Origin: Verrucomicrobia subdivision 3 bacterium UBA693
GTDB lineage: Bacteria; Verrucomicrobiota; Verrucomicrobiia; Limisphaerales; UBA8199
Assembly (NCBI GenBank): GCA_002298785.1
Contig: DBMR01000069.1
Coordinates: forward strand, 62,001 to 126,000
Length of the DNA: 64,000 nucleotides
Direction of reading: 5' to 3'
In this document: positions 33,452-42,300 of the stretch, piece after piece
How positions within the stretch are numbered: the stretch's first letter is position 1
Layout: each line of letters begins with the position of its first letter
Notes under the pieces: model-generated
Databases searched by the model: none
Told to the model about the DNA's origin: nothing
What the model saw: the letters and a program-made list of their open reading frames with translations, nothing else
Made by a program: the position numbers and the translations under genes

Positions 33452-34159
33452 ATGACTACGACTGACCGGCCCTTCCGTAATGTCCGTGCCGCGCGCGGCG
33501 CAATCGTCGGGCTGGCGATCTTCGATGTGGTGTTGGTCTTATTGGGGCTTTTCCTGGCACCTGGCACGGTCGGGACGTTTCGGCAGGGTTGGCTGGCGGT
33601 CATGGCCGCGTTCATCATGTTGGCCACCTACGCCGCTCTGGGGTGGTGGGGGTGGCGTTCGACCTTTGCGAAAAACCCAGAAATCCCGCTCCTCGGCAGC
33701 CGGTTCGGTTTGGTGCTGGGGATTCTTTTTGTGGCGGAAATGCTGTTTGAATACCTGGCGTTGCCCGACAGCAAAGGGAACGAGCGCCTGGCCTACCTGG
33801 AATTTGGCGGCATGTTCCTGCTGCTCTTTCTCGCCGGATTAAAGGGCGGGCGTGAAACGAGCTCGGTTGGTAAAGGAATGCTGACCGCGATCTGGACCGC
33901 GCTCTCGGGTTCGTTAATCTGGGTGGCTGGACTCTTGTCCACCTACTATGCCTTTTGGGGGACCGTTCGGCAGGACCAGGTGCTGGCCGCTGACCAGGTG
34001 TTTGAGGATTTCAAGCGCAGCGGCATGACCGATCTGCGGGCGTTCATTATGCAGGATTACCTCGGGGGCGTGTTCTTTCACCTGCTGATCGGAATGCTGG
34101 TCGCCGCGGTGCTGGGAGCCATCGGGGGAATGGTGGCGAGGTTGATCACTCGGCCTTGA
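33452..34159 (+). CDS. Multispanning membrane protein of unknown function
   Basis: The 235-residue protein shows about six hydrophobic segments: AIVGLAIFDVVLVLLGLFL, LAVMAAFIMLATYAALGWWGW, GLVLGILFVAEMLFEYLAL, LEFGGMFLLLFLAGL, AIWTALSGSLIWVAGLLSTYYAF and LLIGMLVAAVLGAIGGMVA. Between the fifth and sixth there is a short polar loop (DQVFEDFKRSGMTDLRAF). I do not recognise the family. Its 3' end overlaps, on the opposite strand, the apparent tail of a small TPR-like reading frame. No linked operon is visible. Confidence 0.65.
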   Translation: MTTTDRPFRNVRAARGAIVGLAIFDVVLVLLGLFLAPGTVGTFRQGWLAVMAAFIMLATYAALGWWGWRSTFAKNPEIPLLGSRFGLVLGILFVAEMLFEYLALPDSKGNERLAYLEFGGMFLLLFLAGLKGGRETSSVGKGMLTAIWTALSGSLIWVAGLLSTYYAFWGTVRQDQVLAADQVFEDFKRSGMTDLRAFIMQDYLGGVFFHLLIGMLVAAVLGAIGGMVARLITRP

Positions 34160-34359
34160 ACCTGGACTTCGGCGGCGGAGAGGCGGTAACTGGTGGCGCT
34201 AATGGCCGCCAAAATTTGGACCGCCCAGGGATGGGTTCGGGAAGACGTGTTCAAGCCCTTGAATTCCTGCAGCGCGAACATGGGCCGGCCCACCTCGAGC
34301 CACATTTCAGCACGCTTGAGCACCAGCGCGTCATTTAGATCCAAATTGAATTTGTCCAT
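34078..34359 (-). pseudogene. Truncated TPR-like gene
   Basis: An ATG at 34359 opens MDKFNLDLNDALVLKRAEMWLEVGR and continues to LQEFKGL and HPWAVQIL, which closely resembles small one-repeat TPR-like proteins common in Verrucomicrobia. After HPWAVQIL the resemblance stops, and the remaining about 40 residues run antisense into the convergent membrane-protein gene, so they are probably not part of the original protein. It is therefore likely a gene fragment, though a short active protein is possible. It lies next to a transposase remnant. Confidence 0.45.
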
Positions 34360-34499
34360 AATCGAACCCCTAAAGACTACCCATTGCTTTTCCGAAGCAA
34401 TTGGACCTTCCTCTCTTTGACTCCGAGAAGAATTTCCAGGCACCTTAAGCGAAAACTCGGGTGGCTACTCTAAAAAGTTATACAAACTTGTTCACAAAC

Positions 34500-34616
34500 T
34501 TATTCACAACCAAAAACCAATGCGTAGCGCCGATGTCGTTCCTGGTGAATGAGATTCTGGCGCCCAAGAACCGCGAAGACGACCTGGATGTAAATTTGGG
34601 TATAGGTATTAGCCAT
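34500..34616 (-). pseudogene. Truncated IS200-type (Y1) transposase
   Basis: The frame starting at 34616 reads MANTYTQIYIQVVFAVLGRQ, the highly characteristic N-terminus of IS200/IS605-like transposases (Transposase_17 type), which use a catalytic tyrosine on single-stranded DNA. After GRQNL the sequence no longer fits and a stop follows at 34500-34502, leaving 38 residues where about 150 are expected. The HUH and Tyr motifs are missing, so this is a dead fragment. It marks this region as a past insertion site. Confidence 0.7.
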
Positions 34617-35017
34617 ATATTCACCACTATGCCGCCCCCCTGGGGCTGGGGAAAATGAATATTTGGGTTTTGTGGCTATACACATGGCGCTCCTGCCGGA
34701 GCTGGGGCGCGAGTAGATGAGCTCCGCAACGGGGATCGCTGCATTATACACATGGCGCTCCTGCCGGAGCTTGGGGTGCGGGGCAACGCGTTCGAGCTTC
34801 CTGCTCGTGTCACCGCCGGTCGCCACGGGGGCGATGGCTCAGGGCACGCTTTGTCTCAACATTACTTTCCACGGGTATGACTGCATAGCCCCCCCCCGGG
34901 GCACAAGCACGGAAGTGTTCAACTATATCACGAAACGCGCGATTCCCAAGCGCCGGAAGGGTGGCAGGTTTATAGCTTCCAAACCAAAAATGCAGCCCAA
35001 GCCCCAGCGGGACCATC
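34617..35017. other. Non-coding decayed region next to transposase fragment
   Basis: No convincing gene is seen between the transposase fragment and metH. The stretch holds two copies of a short direct repeat (from 34677 and 34745), a run of nine Cs near 34890 and scattered short open frames with no recognisable protein. The composition is mixed, and the region looks like accumulated mobile-element debris. Confidence 0.5.
34677..34779. repeat. Two direct repeats with an internal hairpin
   Basis: TATACACATGGCGCTCCTGC begins at 34677 and again at 34745, 68 bases apart, and both copies continue as CGGAGCT. Each copy contains a GCTCC-TGCC-GGAGC stem-loop. Such short hairpins beside an IS200-type fragment could be remains of recognition structures of a Y1 transposase, but this is an inference. 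Confidence 0.55.
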
Positions 35018-38000
35018 TCAGGCGGGGGCGGGGGAGGTTGCCGCGGCTTCAGGATCGTAGTTCAGCCACGGCCCCAGCCATTTCTCCACGGTCGGCAAAT
35101 CCATCTGTTTGCGGGCTTGGTAGTCCAGCACCTGGTCGCGGTCGATTTTTCCGACGCCAAAGTACTTCGCTTCCGGGTGGGCGAAATATAAGCCGCTGAC
35201 GCTCGCGCCGGGCCACATGGCGCAGCTTTCAGTCAGCTTGATCCCGGTATGCCGTTCCACCTCGAGCAGTTCCCACAGCGTCCGTTTCTCCGTATGGTCC
35301 GGGGAGGCAGGATACCCTGCGGCGGGCCGGATACCACGGTAACGTTCGTGGATGAGGTCGTCGGCAGTGAGGTTTTCATTCTGACCAAATCCCCAGGCGA
35401 CGCGGGCTCGCTGGTGCAGGAATTCCGCAAAGGCTTCAGCCAGGCGATCGGCCAGGGCCTTGGTCATGATGGAATTGTAGTCATCATGGTCCGCTTCGAA
35501 ACGGCGGCATAATTTCTCGGTGCCGAAGCCGGCGCTGACGGCAAATGCGCCCAGGTAATCCAGTCTCCCGCCCGCTTCGTTGCGGGGCGCGATGTAATCC
35601 GCCAGGCAATGGTTGTGTTGATCCGACGGTTTGACCATTTGCTGGCGCAGGAAATGCAGGGTCGTCAGTACCTTCGAGCGGGAAGCGTCGCTATAGAGCT
35701 CGACGTCGTCCCCGGACGAGTTGGCGGGGAAGAAACCAAAAACTCCCCGCGCGACCAGTTCGCCGTTTTGCACAATCTGGTCCAGCAACCGGGACGCATC
35801 CGCGTAGAGCTTTTTGGCTTCCGGATTCTCCAGGATGGCGGGGTAACGGCCACGCATTTCCCAGGTGTGGAAGAACGGAGACCAGTCAATGAAGGGGAGC
35901 AAGTCCGCGAGCCGGATGCGGATATGCCGGTCATCGGTCTGCGCCTGCGGATCGGTGCTCAGGAACTTCAGCCCGGTGAAAGCCGGCTGGGGGATATCCG
36001 TGCTGGCCCAGTCGAAGATTGGGCGTCGTTCGCGGGCCTTGGCCAGGGTGAGCAGCGGAGTGGCGCGCAGATTGGCATGCTGCTGACGTGCGCGTTCGTA
36101 GTCCTTTTTGAGCTGCTCCAGAAAGGCTGGCTTTTGTTCCTGGGACAACAGGCTTCCCGCCACCGTCACCGCTCGAGAAGCATCGAGCACGTGCACCACG
36201 GGATTTGGGCGTCCGGGAGCGATCTTGACGGCAGTGTGCGCTTTCGACGTGGTGGCGCCGCCGATCAGTAACGGCATGGTCAGGCCTTCTCGCGCCATTT
36301 CCTTCGCCACATGCACCATCTCATCGAGGGAAGGCGTAATCAGTCCGCTAAGTCCCACCAAGTCCACATTTTTTTCGCGGGCAGTCTGCAGGATTTTTTC
36401 GGAGGACACCATCACGCCGAGGTCGATGACCTCGTAGTTGTTGCAGCCGAGCACGACGCCGACGATGTTCTTGCCGATGTCATGCACATCACCTTTGACG
36501 GTGGCCAGCAGCACTCGCCCCTGCGCCTGGTGCCTGCCCGAAATGCGCTTCTCCTCCTCCATGAACGGCAGCAGGTAGCTCACCGCCTTCTTCATCACCC
36601 GCGCGCTTTTTACCACCTGGGGCAGGAACATTTTTCCCGAGCCAAAAAGATCGCCGACGATATTCATGCCCGCCATGAGGGGGCCCTCAATGACGGAAAG
36701 GGGGCGGTCATATTTCTTCCGCGCCTCTTCGGTATCCGCCTCGATAAAGTCGGCCACGCCTTTGACGAGCGCATGGGCGAGGCGTTCCTCGACCGTGCCT
36801 TTGCGCCAGGCTTCCTCCTCGAGCGGATCTAGGTTCTTCCGCGTCTTAACGCTTTCCGCGAATTTCACGAGGCGTTCGGTGGCGTCGGGGTGGCGGTTGA
36901 GCAGCACGTCTTCGACCAGCTCCAGCAGGTCCTTTGGAATCTCGGCGTAAACCTCCAGCATCCCGGCGTTCACGATGCCCATGTCCAGGCCCGCTTTGAT
37001 CGCGTGAAACAGGAAGGCCGAGTGCATCGCCTCGCGCACCACATTATTGCCGCGGAAGGAAAACGAGATATTGCTGATCCCCCCGCTGACACGCGCACCG
37101 GGCAGGTTTTGCTTAATCCAGTGGGTGGCGCGGATAAAGTCTACCGCGTAATTGTTATGCTCCTCGATGCCGGTCGCCACCGTCAGCACGTTCGGGTCGA
37201 AGATGATGTCCTGCGGCGGAATACCCACGTCCCGCGTGAGGATTCGATAGGAGCGTTCGCAGACCTGGATCTTACGCTCGAAATTGTCGGCCTGTCCGTT
37301 TTCGTCGAAGGCCATCACCACCACCGCCGCCCCATAGCGCCGGGCCAGGTGGGCCTGGGCTTTGAACTTCTCTTCCCCTTCCTTGAGACTGATGGAATTG
37401 AGAACGCCTTTACCCTGGAGGCATTTCAGCCCGGCTTCCAGCACCGACCACTTGGAGCTGTCGATCATGACCGGGACGCGCGCGATGTCCGGTTCCGCCG
37501 CCACCAGGTTCAGAAATTTGGTCATGGCCTTTTCGGAATCGAGCAGGCCCTCGTCGAGGTTCACGTCGATGATCTGCGCGCCATTTTCCACCTGTTGCTT
37601 GGCGATGCTGAGTGCGCCTTCGTAATCGCCCGCCAGGATTAATTTGGAGAACTTGGGCGAACCGGTGATGTTGGTGCGCTCGCCGATGTTTACAAAGTTG
37701 GTGGCCGGCCGGAGCGTCAAAGGTTCGAGACCGCTCAGCCTTGTCCATGGCGGTGGTTGGGGCAATCGGCGCGGGGGCAGGTCGCGCACCGCCAGCGCGA
37801 TCTGGCGAATGTGCTCGGGGGTGGTGCCGCAACAGCCCCCGACGATATTCAACCACCCGTTGACCGCCCACTCCCGCAATTGCGGCGCCAGCGATTCCGG
37901 CGTTTCAGGAAATCCGGTCGGCAGCATCGGATTCGGCAGGCCCGCGTTCGGATACGCGCTGACAAATCGGTCGGTGATCCGTGACAACTCCTCGATGAAG

Positions 38001-38770
38001 GGGCGCATTTCCTTCGGCCCGAGCGCGCAATTAACGCCGACGCTGAGCAGATTCACGTGGCTGACCGAATTCCAATAGGCTTCCACCGTCTGGCCAGAGA
38101 GCGTGCGCCCGCTCAAATCGGTGATGGTGAAGGAGAGCATGATCGGCACCCGCCGCCCGGTCTCATCAAACAACTTCTCGATAGCGAACAATGCCGCCTT
38201 GGAGTTCAGCGAGTCAAAAACCGTTTCTACCAGCAACAGATCCACGCCACCTTCCATCAAGCCCCGGGCCTGTTCAGTATAGGCGTTGACGAGTTGGTCA
38301 AAGGTGATGGCGCGAAAGCCGGGATCCTGAACGTTGGGCGACAAGGAAGCCGTCTTGCTCGTGGGTCCAAGTGCCCCGGCCACATAACAGCTCCGGCCCG
38401 GGTTTCGCTGCTGGAAAGCCTCGACCGCCGCGCGCGCATTCCTGGCCGCAGCGAGGTTTATTTCATGTGTGTAGCCTTCGAGTTTGTAATCCGCGAGCGA
38501 GACGGAGGTGGAATTAAACGTGTTGGTCTCGATGATATCCGCTCCGGCCTCCAGGTAGGCCAAATGGATTTCCTGGATTAATTGGGAACGGGTAAGGTTC
38601 AGGAGGTCGTTGTTCCCTTTTAGATCACCTTCCCAAGCCGCAAAACGCTCACCGCGAAAGTCCGCCTCCGTCAAATCAGCACGCTGGATCATGGTGCCCA
38701 TGGCCCCATCCAGGATTACGATTCGCTTGGACAGCAGGGACTTAAGTTCAGTTTCGATTTGCGATTCCAT
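35018..38770 (-). CDS. metH: Cobalamin-dependent methionine synthase
   Basis: MetH transfers a methyl group from methyltetrahydrofolate through cobalamin to homocysteine. The product of about 1250 residues has all four modules: the homocysteine-binding barrel (ILDGAMGTMIQ near residue 20 and zinc-ligand GGCCGTTPEHI), the pterin-binding barrel (NIGERTNITGSPKF, IDVNLDEGLLD), the cobalamin cap and B12-binding domain with GDVHDIGKNIV (the histidine binds cobalt), and the C-terminal activation domain with GIRPAAGYPASPDHTEK. I chose the ATG at 38770 because it starts the conserved barrel; the frame is open a further 50 residues upstream without homology. Length matches E. coli MetH (1227). The low-complexity end SPAPA is not conserved. 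Confidence 0.94.
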   Translation of the reverse strand: MESQIETELKSLLSKRIVILDGAMGTMIQRADLTEADFRGERFAAWEGDLKGNNDLLNLTRSQLIQEIHLAYLEAGADIIETNTFNSTSVSLADYKLEGYTHEINLAAARNARAAVEAFQQRNPGRSCYVAGALGPTSKTASLSPNVQDPGFRAITFDQLVNAYTEQARGLMEGGVDLLLVETVFDSLNSKAALFAIEKLFDETGRRVPIMLSFTITDLSGRTLSGQTVEAYWNSVSHVNLLSVGVNCALGPKEMRPFIEELSRITDRFVSAYPNAGLPNPMLPTGFPETPESLAPQLREWAVNGWLNIVGGCCGTTPEHIRQIALAVRDLPPRRLPQPPPWTRLSGLEPLTLRPATNFVNIGERTNITGSPKFSKLILAGDYEGALSIAKQQVENGAQIIDVNLDEGLLDSEKAMTKFLNLVAAEPDIARVPVMIDSSKWSVLEAGLKCLQGKGVLNSISLKEGEEKFKAQAHLARRYGAAVVVMAFDENGQADNFERKIQVCERSYRILTRDVGIPPQDIIFDPNVLTVATGIEEHNNYAVDFIRATHWIKQNLPGARVSGGISNISFSFRGNNVVREAMHSAFLFHAIKAGLDMGIVNAGMLEVYAEIPKDLLELVEDVLLNRHPDATERLVKFAESVKTRKNLDPLEEEAWRKGTVEERLAHALVKGVADFIEADTEEARKKYDRPLSVIEGPLMAGMNIVGDLFGSGKMFLPQVVKSARVMKKAVSYLLPFMEEEKRISGRHQAQGRVLLATVKGDVHDIGKNIVGVVLGCNNYEVIDLGVMVSSEKILQTAREKNVDLVGLSGLITPSLDEMVHVAKEMAREGLTMPLLIGGATTSKAHTAVKIAPGRPNPVVHVLDASRAVTVAGSLLSQEQKPAFLEQLKKDYERARQQHANLRATPLLTLAKARERRPIFDWASTDIPQPAFTGLKFLSTDPQAQTDDRHIRIRLADLLPFIDWSPFFHTWEMRGRYPAILENPEAKKLYADASRLLDQIVQNGELVARGVFGFFPANSSGDDVELYSDASRSKVLTTLHFLRQQMVKPSDQHNHCLADYIAPRNEAGGRLDYLGAFAVSAGFGTEKLCRRFEADHDDYNSIMTKALADRLAEAFAEFLHQRARVAWGFGQNENLTADDLIHERYRGIRPAAGYPASPDHTEKRTLWELLEVERHTGIKLTESCAMWPGASVSGLYFAHPEAKYFGVGKIDRDQVLDYQARKQMDLPTVEKWLGPWLNYDPEAAATSPAPA

Positions 38771-38971
38771 AATTACTTTGTCGTCGACCGCAAGGAGCAT
38801 AGCCGGGACGGTGGGGATCTTCAAGTTAAAAATCAATGTATCTTGATACGTAGATATGAGGTTTGCGCTTTGGCGCGCGCGCAGCTTTCTCGGAAGGCTT
38901 GAGCGTGGCCAGACAGCCAATTGGGATGCGGGAAAGTGTCCGGTGCCGCATTCTCGGCGGCTGGACCAGGG

Positions 38972-39484
38972 CTATTCAGGGGCAGGTGATTCTTCCGAAG
39001 GGGCGGACGATGGTGCGGATCTGGTGAGGATGCCTGTTTGCGCCGCTGTCACCCGCTGATAATCCTGGGGTGCCAATACGATCTGGGTGCCACGAATACC
39101 GGCTGAGACGGCGATGACCGGGTACTGCAAAGCGGAGCTGTCCAAGAATACCGGATAAGACTTTTTTGCGGCCAGGGCGGTTACGCCCCCGCGAATGTAA
39201 CCGGTGAGGGCCTGCAATTGGCTTACTGGCATTAATTCGGTGTTGCGATTGCCAGAGACGCGGGCCAACGCTTTGAGGTCCAGTTCCTGATCACCCGGCA
39301 GCACCGCAAAGAGCAGTCCGGTGACGTTGCCTTTGGCCAACAGAGTCTTGAAGACCTGGTTGGCGGGCATCCCGATTTGGGCCGCCACTTTTGGCGCGCT
39401 CAGGTCGTTGGGATCCACCTCGTAATGAGCGAGGGTATGGGCAATCCCGGCCTTTTCCAGGAGGCGCGTCGCGTTGGTCTTCAT
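38972..39484 (-). CDS. ybaK: YbaK/EbsC-type aminoacyl-tRNA deacylase
   Basis: The 170-residue protein matches YbaK, which hydrolyses misacylated Cys-tRNA(Pro). It starts MKTNATRLLEKAGIAHTLAHYEVD and contains VFKTLLAKGN with the catalytic lysine, LFAVLPGDQELDLKALA, GYIRGGVTALAAKKSYPVFLD and AGIRGTQIVLAPQDY. The C-terminal 20 residues (SAPSSAPSEESPAPE) are a disordered tail not seen in the family core. The gene lies 200 bases upstream of metH in the same direction. The activity assignment follows the family; other YbaK-like proteins act on different tRNAs. Confidence 0.88.
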   Translation of the reverse strand: MKTNATRLLEKAGIAHTLAHYEVDPNDLSAPKVAAQIGMPANQVFKTLLAKGNVTGLLFAVLPGDQELDLKALARVSGNRNTELMPVSQLQALTGYIRGGVTALAAKKSYPVFLDSSALQYPVIAVSAGIRGTQIVLAPQDYQRVTAAQTGILTRSAPSSAPSEESPAPE

Positions 39485-39566
39485 GTTGATCGGTGTGAAT
39501 TACTCGTGGCCAAGCACAGCGCAAGCGCGCCTAGTCATTGGATTCACGGCCTGCGGGTAGCGCGGG

Positions 39567-40808
39567 TCAACTCCACATTTTGTATTGAGGGATTTTGAGC
39601 AACTCGCCGCCTCTTATCGCAGAATGGTGGGCGACGATGCCACTTACGGTTAGATTCAGCGCCAGCGCGATGTTAACGAGCGGCACGCGGTCGGACAGCA
39701 CCGCAGTGACAAACTCGTCCATCAAATACCCATGCGAACCGCCATGGCCACCGCCTTCGACCTTGGGAGGCAGAGGCGGGCGTTTCACGTCGATGTGCTT
39801 GGTTTCCAATCCTTCATATTTTTCGTAGAACGTGCCGCGTCGGCCGCGTACACGTCCCATTTCGCCACTGAACCCTGGCGTGTCCCAACTCACTGCCATC
39901 CGTGCCATGCCCCCTTCGCTGGTTCGAAACAGGGCGATTTCGGTGCCAAAGGGATTCTTGTAGAGATTATGGGCCGGTTGCAAATGCTCCAATCGGCTTG
40001 GCATGCCCAGGCAGGAAACCTCCGTAAAGCTGGCGTTGTTCACCCCGAGGCAATAGGCATTTGAATGTGTGGGATAGAATTGTGGGGGGAGACCGACCCG
40101 CCAGCCTTTCCACGAGTCGATGGGCTGCTCCATGTAATGGTAATACTCGCCCTCGCTGTAAACCAACGGTCCAAAGCCGTCCGCCCGGTAAATTTCCCGC
40201 ATGGCGTGCAGATTCTCATGGAAGCAGGAAGTTTCGAACATCATGTATTTAAGCCCGGTGCGTTTGACGGTTTGAAACAAAGCTTCTGCTTGCTCCAGGG
40301 AACCAAAGACGGCGGGTACCGCACTGGCTACGTGCTTGCCATGGTTTAGCACCTCCATGCAATGTTGAGCGTGACTCGGGGCATCGGTGGCTACGAACAC
40401 CGCCTCGATCGATTTGTCCTTTACCAACTCTTCCAATGACGGATAGGTCTTTTGGCATCGGCACGCCTTGGCCAGCGCGGCGCATCGATCGGGCACGAGG
40501 TCGCTCACGGCTACGACTTCGACGCTGGGGTGGTCCTGGAAGCCAAATGCCGCGCCAAACTGGCAGACTCCGTATCCGACGATGCCAACGCGCAATTTGC
40601 GGTCGGAAACCGGGCGCCAGCCCTTGGAGGCATCCGTCGGCGTGGGTTTTGACTCAAAGCCCTGGATGAGTGGTTTGTCCTGGGCGAAAGTGCTGGTGCT
40701 GGCCTGCGCCAAGCCCAGTCCCAAAAACTGGAGAAATAAACGGCGGGAGGGTTGCGGAGACGGCCAGGTTGGTTGGGAGTCATCAAAATGCTGGGGCGAC
40801 GATTTCAT
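39567..40808 (-). CDS. Gfo/Idh/MocA family oxidoreductase with Tat signal
   Basis: The 413-residue protein has a twin-arginine leader (PSRRLFLQFLGLGLAQ, near residue 21) and then the NAD(P)-binding Rossmann motif VGIVGYGVCQFG near residue 75. VEVVAVSDLVPDR, AVFVATDAPSHAQHCMEVLNHGKHV (with VASAVPAV where EKP is more common) and the C-terminal substrate domain (GGHGGSHGYLMDEFVTAV) are typical of the Gfo/Idh/MocA family. Tat-exported members are common in Planctomycetes and Verrucomicrobia. The usual Lys of the EKP motif seems to be replaced, so catalysis may differ. It is divergent from a PQQ-propeller gene with 96 bases between the starts. Confidence 0.85.
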   Translation of the reverse strand: MKSSPQHFDDSQPTWPSPQPSRRLFLQFLGLGLAQASTSTFAQDKPLIQGFESKPTPTDASKGWRPVSDRKLRVGIVGYGVCQFGAAFGFQDHPSVEVVAVSDLVPDRCAALAKACRCQKTYPSLEELVKDKSIEAVFVATDAPSHAQHCMEVLNHGKHVASAVPAVFGSLEQAEALFQTVKRTGLKYMMFETSCFHENLHAMREIYRADGFGPLVYSEGEYYHYMEQPIDSWKGWRVGLPPQFYPTHSNAYCLGVNNASFTEVSCLGMPSRLEHLQPAHNLYKNPFGTEIALFRTSEGGMARMAVSWDTPGFSGEMGRVRGRRGTFYEKYEGLETKHIDVKRPPLPPKVEGGGHGGSHGYLMDEFVTAVLSDRVPLVNIALALNLTVSGIVAHHSAIRGGELLKIPQYKMWS

Positions 40809-40904
40809 GTGGGCAGATTGAACACCGGGATGGGAACGTCAAGATCGGATCGAGCTTGGCGGAGCAGGCTTGATTCCCCCGGGCGTGATGCGCATGCTGC
40901 GCGA

Positions 40905-42212
40905 ATGCATTTTGCCTCGAAGTTTTCCGGAGGTTTCGCGCGCCGCGAAGGGGTGGCGCCGCTGGTCCTGGGCTGGCTCGTTTTGTGCGCGACAAGCGCC
41001 CTGGCCACGAACTGGCCGTCTTTCCGGGGACCTACCGGCGATGGACATGCACCCGACGGGTGCACGCCGCCGTTGGAATGGGGTGAAAGTAATCACGTCG
41101 CCTGGGCCACGGACATTCCTTATCGCGGCTGGTCCACGCCGGCGGTGCTCGATAACCAGGTATGGCTCACCACGGCGACCCCGGATGGCAAAGAGTCATC
41201 GGTATTGTGCGTGGATGCCCGGACCGGGAAGGTCACGGTAAACAAACCGTTGTTCCACACCGAGGCGCCGGAGCCGCTGGGCAACGATGTGAACTGCTAC
41301 GCCACGCCCTCGCCCGTGATCGAACCAGGGCGCGTTTACGTTCACTTTGGCAGCTACGGCACGGCGTGTCTGGATACTGGCAACGGGGCTGTGGTGTGGG
41401 AGCGGCGCGACTTGCCGTGCCGCCATTATCGAGGGCCTTCGTCTTCTCCCATCCTGTTCGAGAACTTGCTGATCCTGACTTTCGACGGGGCTGACTTGCA
41501 GTATCTGGTCGCGCTGGATAAAGCCACCGGTAAGACGGTTTGGAAGACCAATCGTTCGGTCCCGTGGAACGACGAAAATGTTCCCGGCCAGATGGCGCGG
41601 GACGGGGATTTGCGCAAGGCGCACAGCACGCCGCTGCTGGTGACCGTCGAGGGGAAGCCGCTGCTGCTGTCCGCCGGGGCCAAGGCGGCTTACGGATATG
41701 ATCCCCGAACGGGCAAGGAGCTTTGGCAAGTTCGTCACATGGCCTGGTCGGCGGCTCCGGTGCCCCTGTATCGAAAGGGCCTGGCGTATTTTGTCACGGG
41801 TTCAGGCAAGACTGAGTTGTTGGCCATCCGCATTGGAGGGGATGGGAACGTAACCGACACCCACGTCGCCTGGCGGTATGAGGATATGGTGGCCAAAACT
41901 GCCTCCCCAATCCTGGTCGATGACCGGATTTACATGGCGAGTGATGAAGGCATGCTCACGTGCCTGGATGCCGAGACGGGCAAACAGATTTGGCGCGCTC
42001 GAGTCGGCGGCAACTATGCCGCCTCACCCTTGCTGGCCGCGGGAAAACTCTACTTTTTTAACAAACAGGGCAAAACCACGGTGTTGCAGCCGGGGGCGGA
42101 ATTGAAAATTCTAGCCACCAACAGTTTGCCGGATGGTTTCATGGCCTCGCCGGCCGTGGTGGATAACACCTTTTACCTTCGGACCCGGACGCGGCTCTAC
42201 CGGGTGGAATAA
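40905..42212 (+). CDS. Secreted PQQ-binding-like beta-propeller protein
   Basis: The 435-residue protein has a signal peptide ending near ALATNWPSFRGPTG (about residue 36). It then has a series of beta-propeller blades with the outer W motif of PQQ-like repeats: NHVAWATDIPYRGWSTPAV, LCVDARTGKVTVNK, LDTGNGAVVWERRD, LDKATGKTVWKTN, YDPRTGKELWQV and LDAETGKQIWRARVG. Such proteins often bind a polymer or assist complexes, and most lack PQQ. I chose the ATG at 40905 because the signal sequence follows; the frame upstream to 40752 is antisense to the oxidoreductase. Function is unknown. Confidence 0.83.
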   Translation: MHFASKFSGGFARREGVAPLVLGWLVLCATSALATNWPSFRGPTGDGHAPDGCTPPLEWGESNHVAWATDIPYRGWSTPAVLDNQVWLTTATPDGKESSVLCVDARTGKVTVNKPLFHTEAPEPLGNDVNCYATPSPVIEPGRVYVHFGSYGTACLDTGNGAVVWERRDLPCRHYRGPSSSPILFENLLILTFDGADLQYLVALDKATGKTVWKTNRSVPWNDENVPGQMARDGDLRKAHSTPLLVTVEGKPLLLSAGAKAAYGYDPRTGKELWQVRHMAWSAAPVPLYRKGLAYFVTGSGKTELLAIRIGGDGNVTDTHVAWRYEDMVAKTASPILVDDRIYMASDEGMLTCLDAETGKQIWRARVGGNYAASPLLAAGKLYFFNKQGKTTVLQPGAELKILATNSLPDGFMASPAVVDNTFYLRTRTRLYRVE

Positions 42213-42300
42213 ACTCAGGGAACTTGCCGTCGGGGCAGCGTGCTGCCATGTTGGAGCGAGCCATAGCTTTTGACGGGAGTGTTCCCTCCTTTTTGTCGTT

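Noticed and set aside
34810..35016. 68-codon minus-strand frame immediately downstream of metH
   Set aside because: It has no homology that I recognise and no ribosome-binding site, and lies in a decayed region.
34717..35199. Plus-strand frame of 160 codons between the transposase fragment and the metH end
   Set aside because: Its composition is mixed, it overlaps the metH 3' end antisense and shows no recognisable domain.
38771..38971. Possible cobalamin or SAM/SAH riboswitch upstream of metH
   Set aside because: No conserved riboswitch core was seen in this 201-base stretch on the minus strand.
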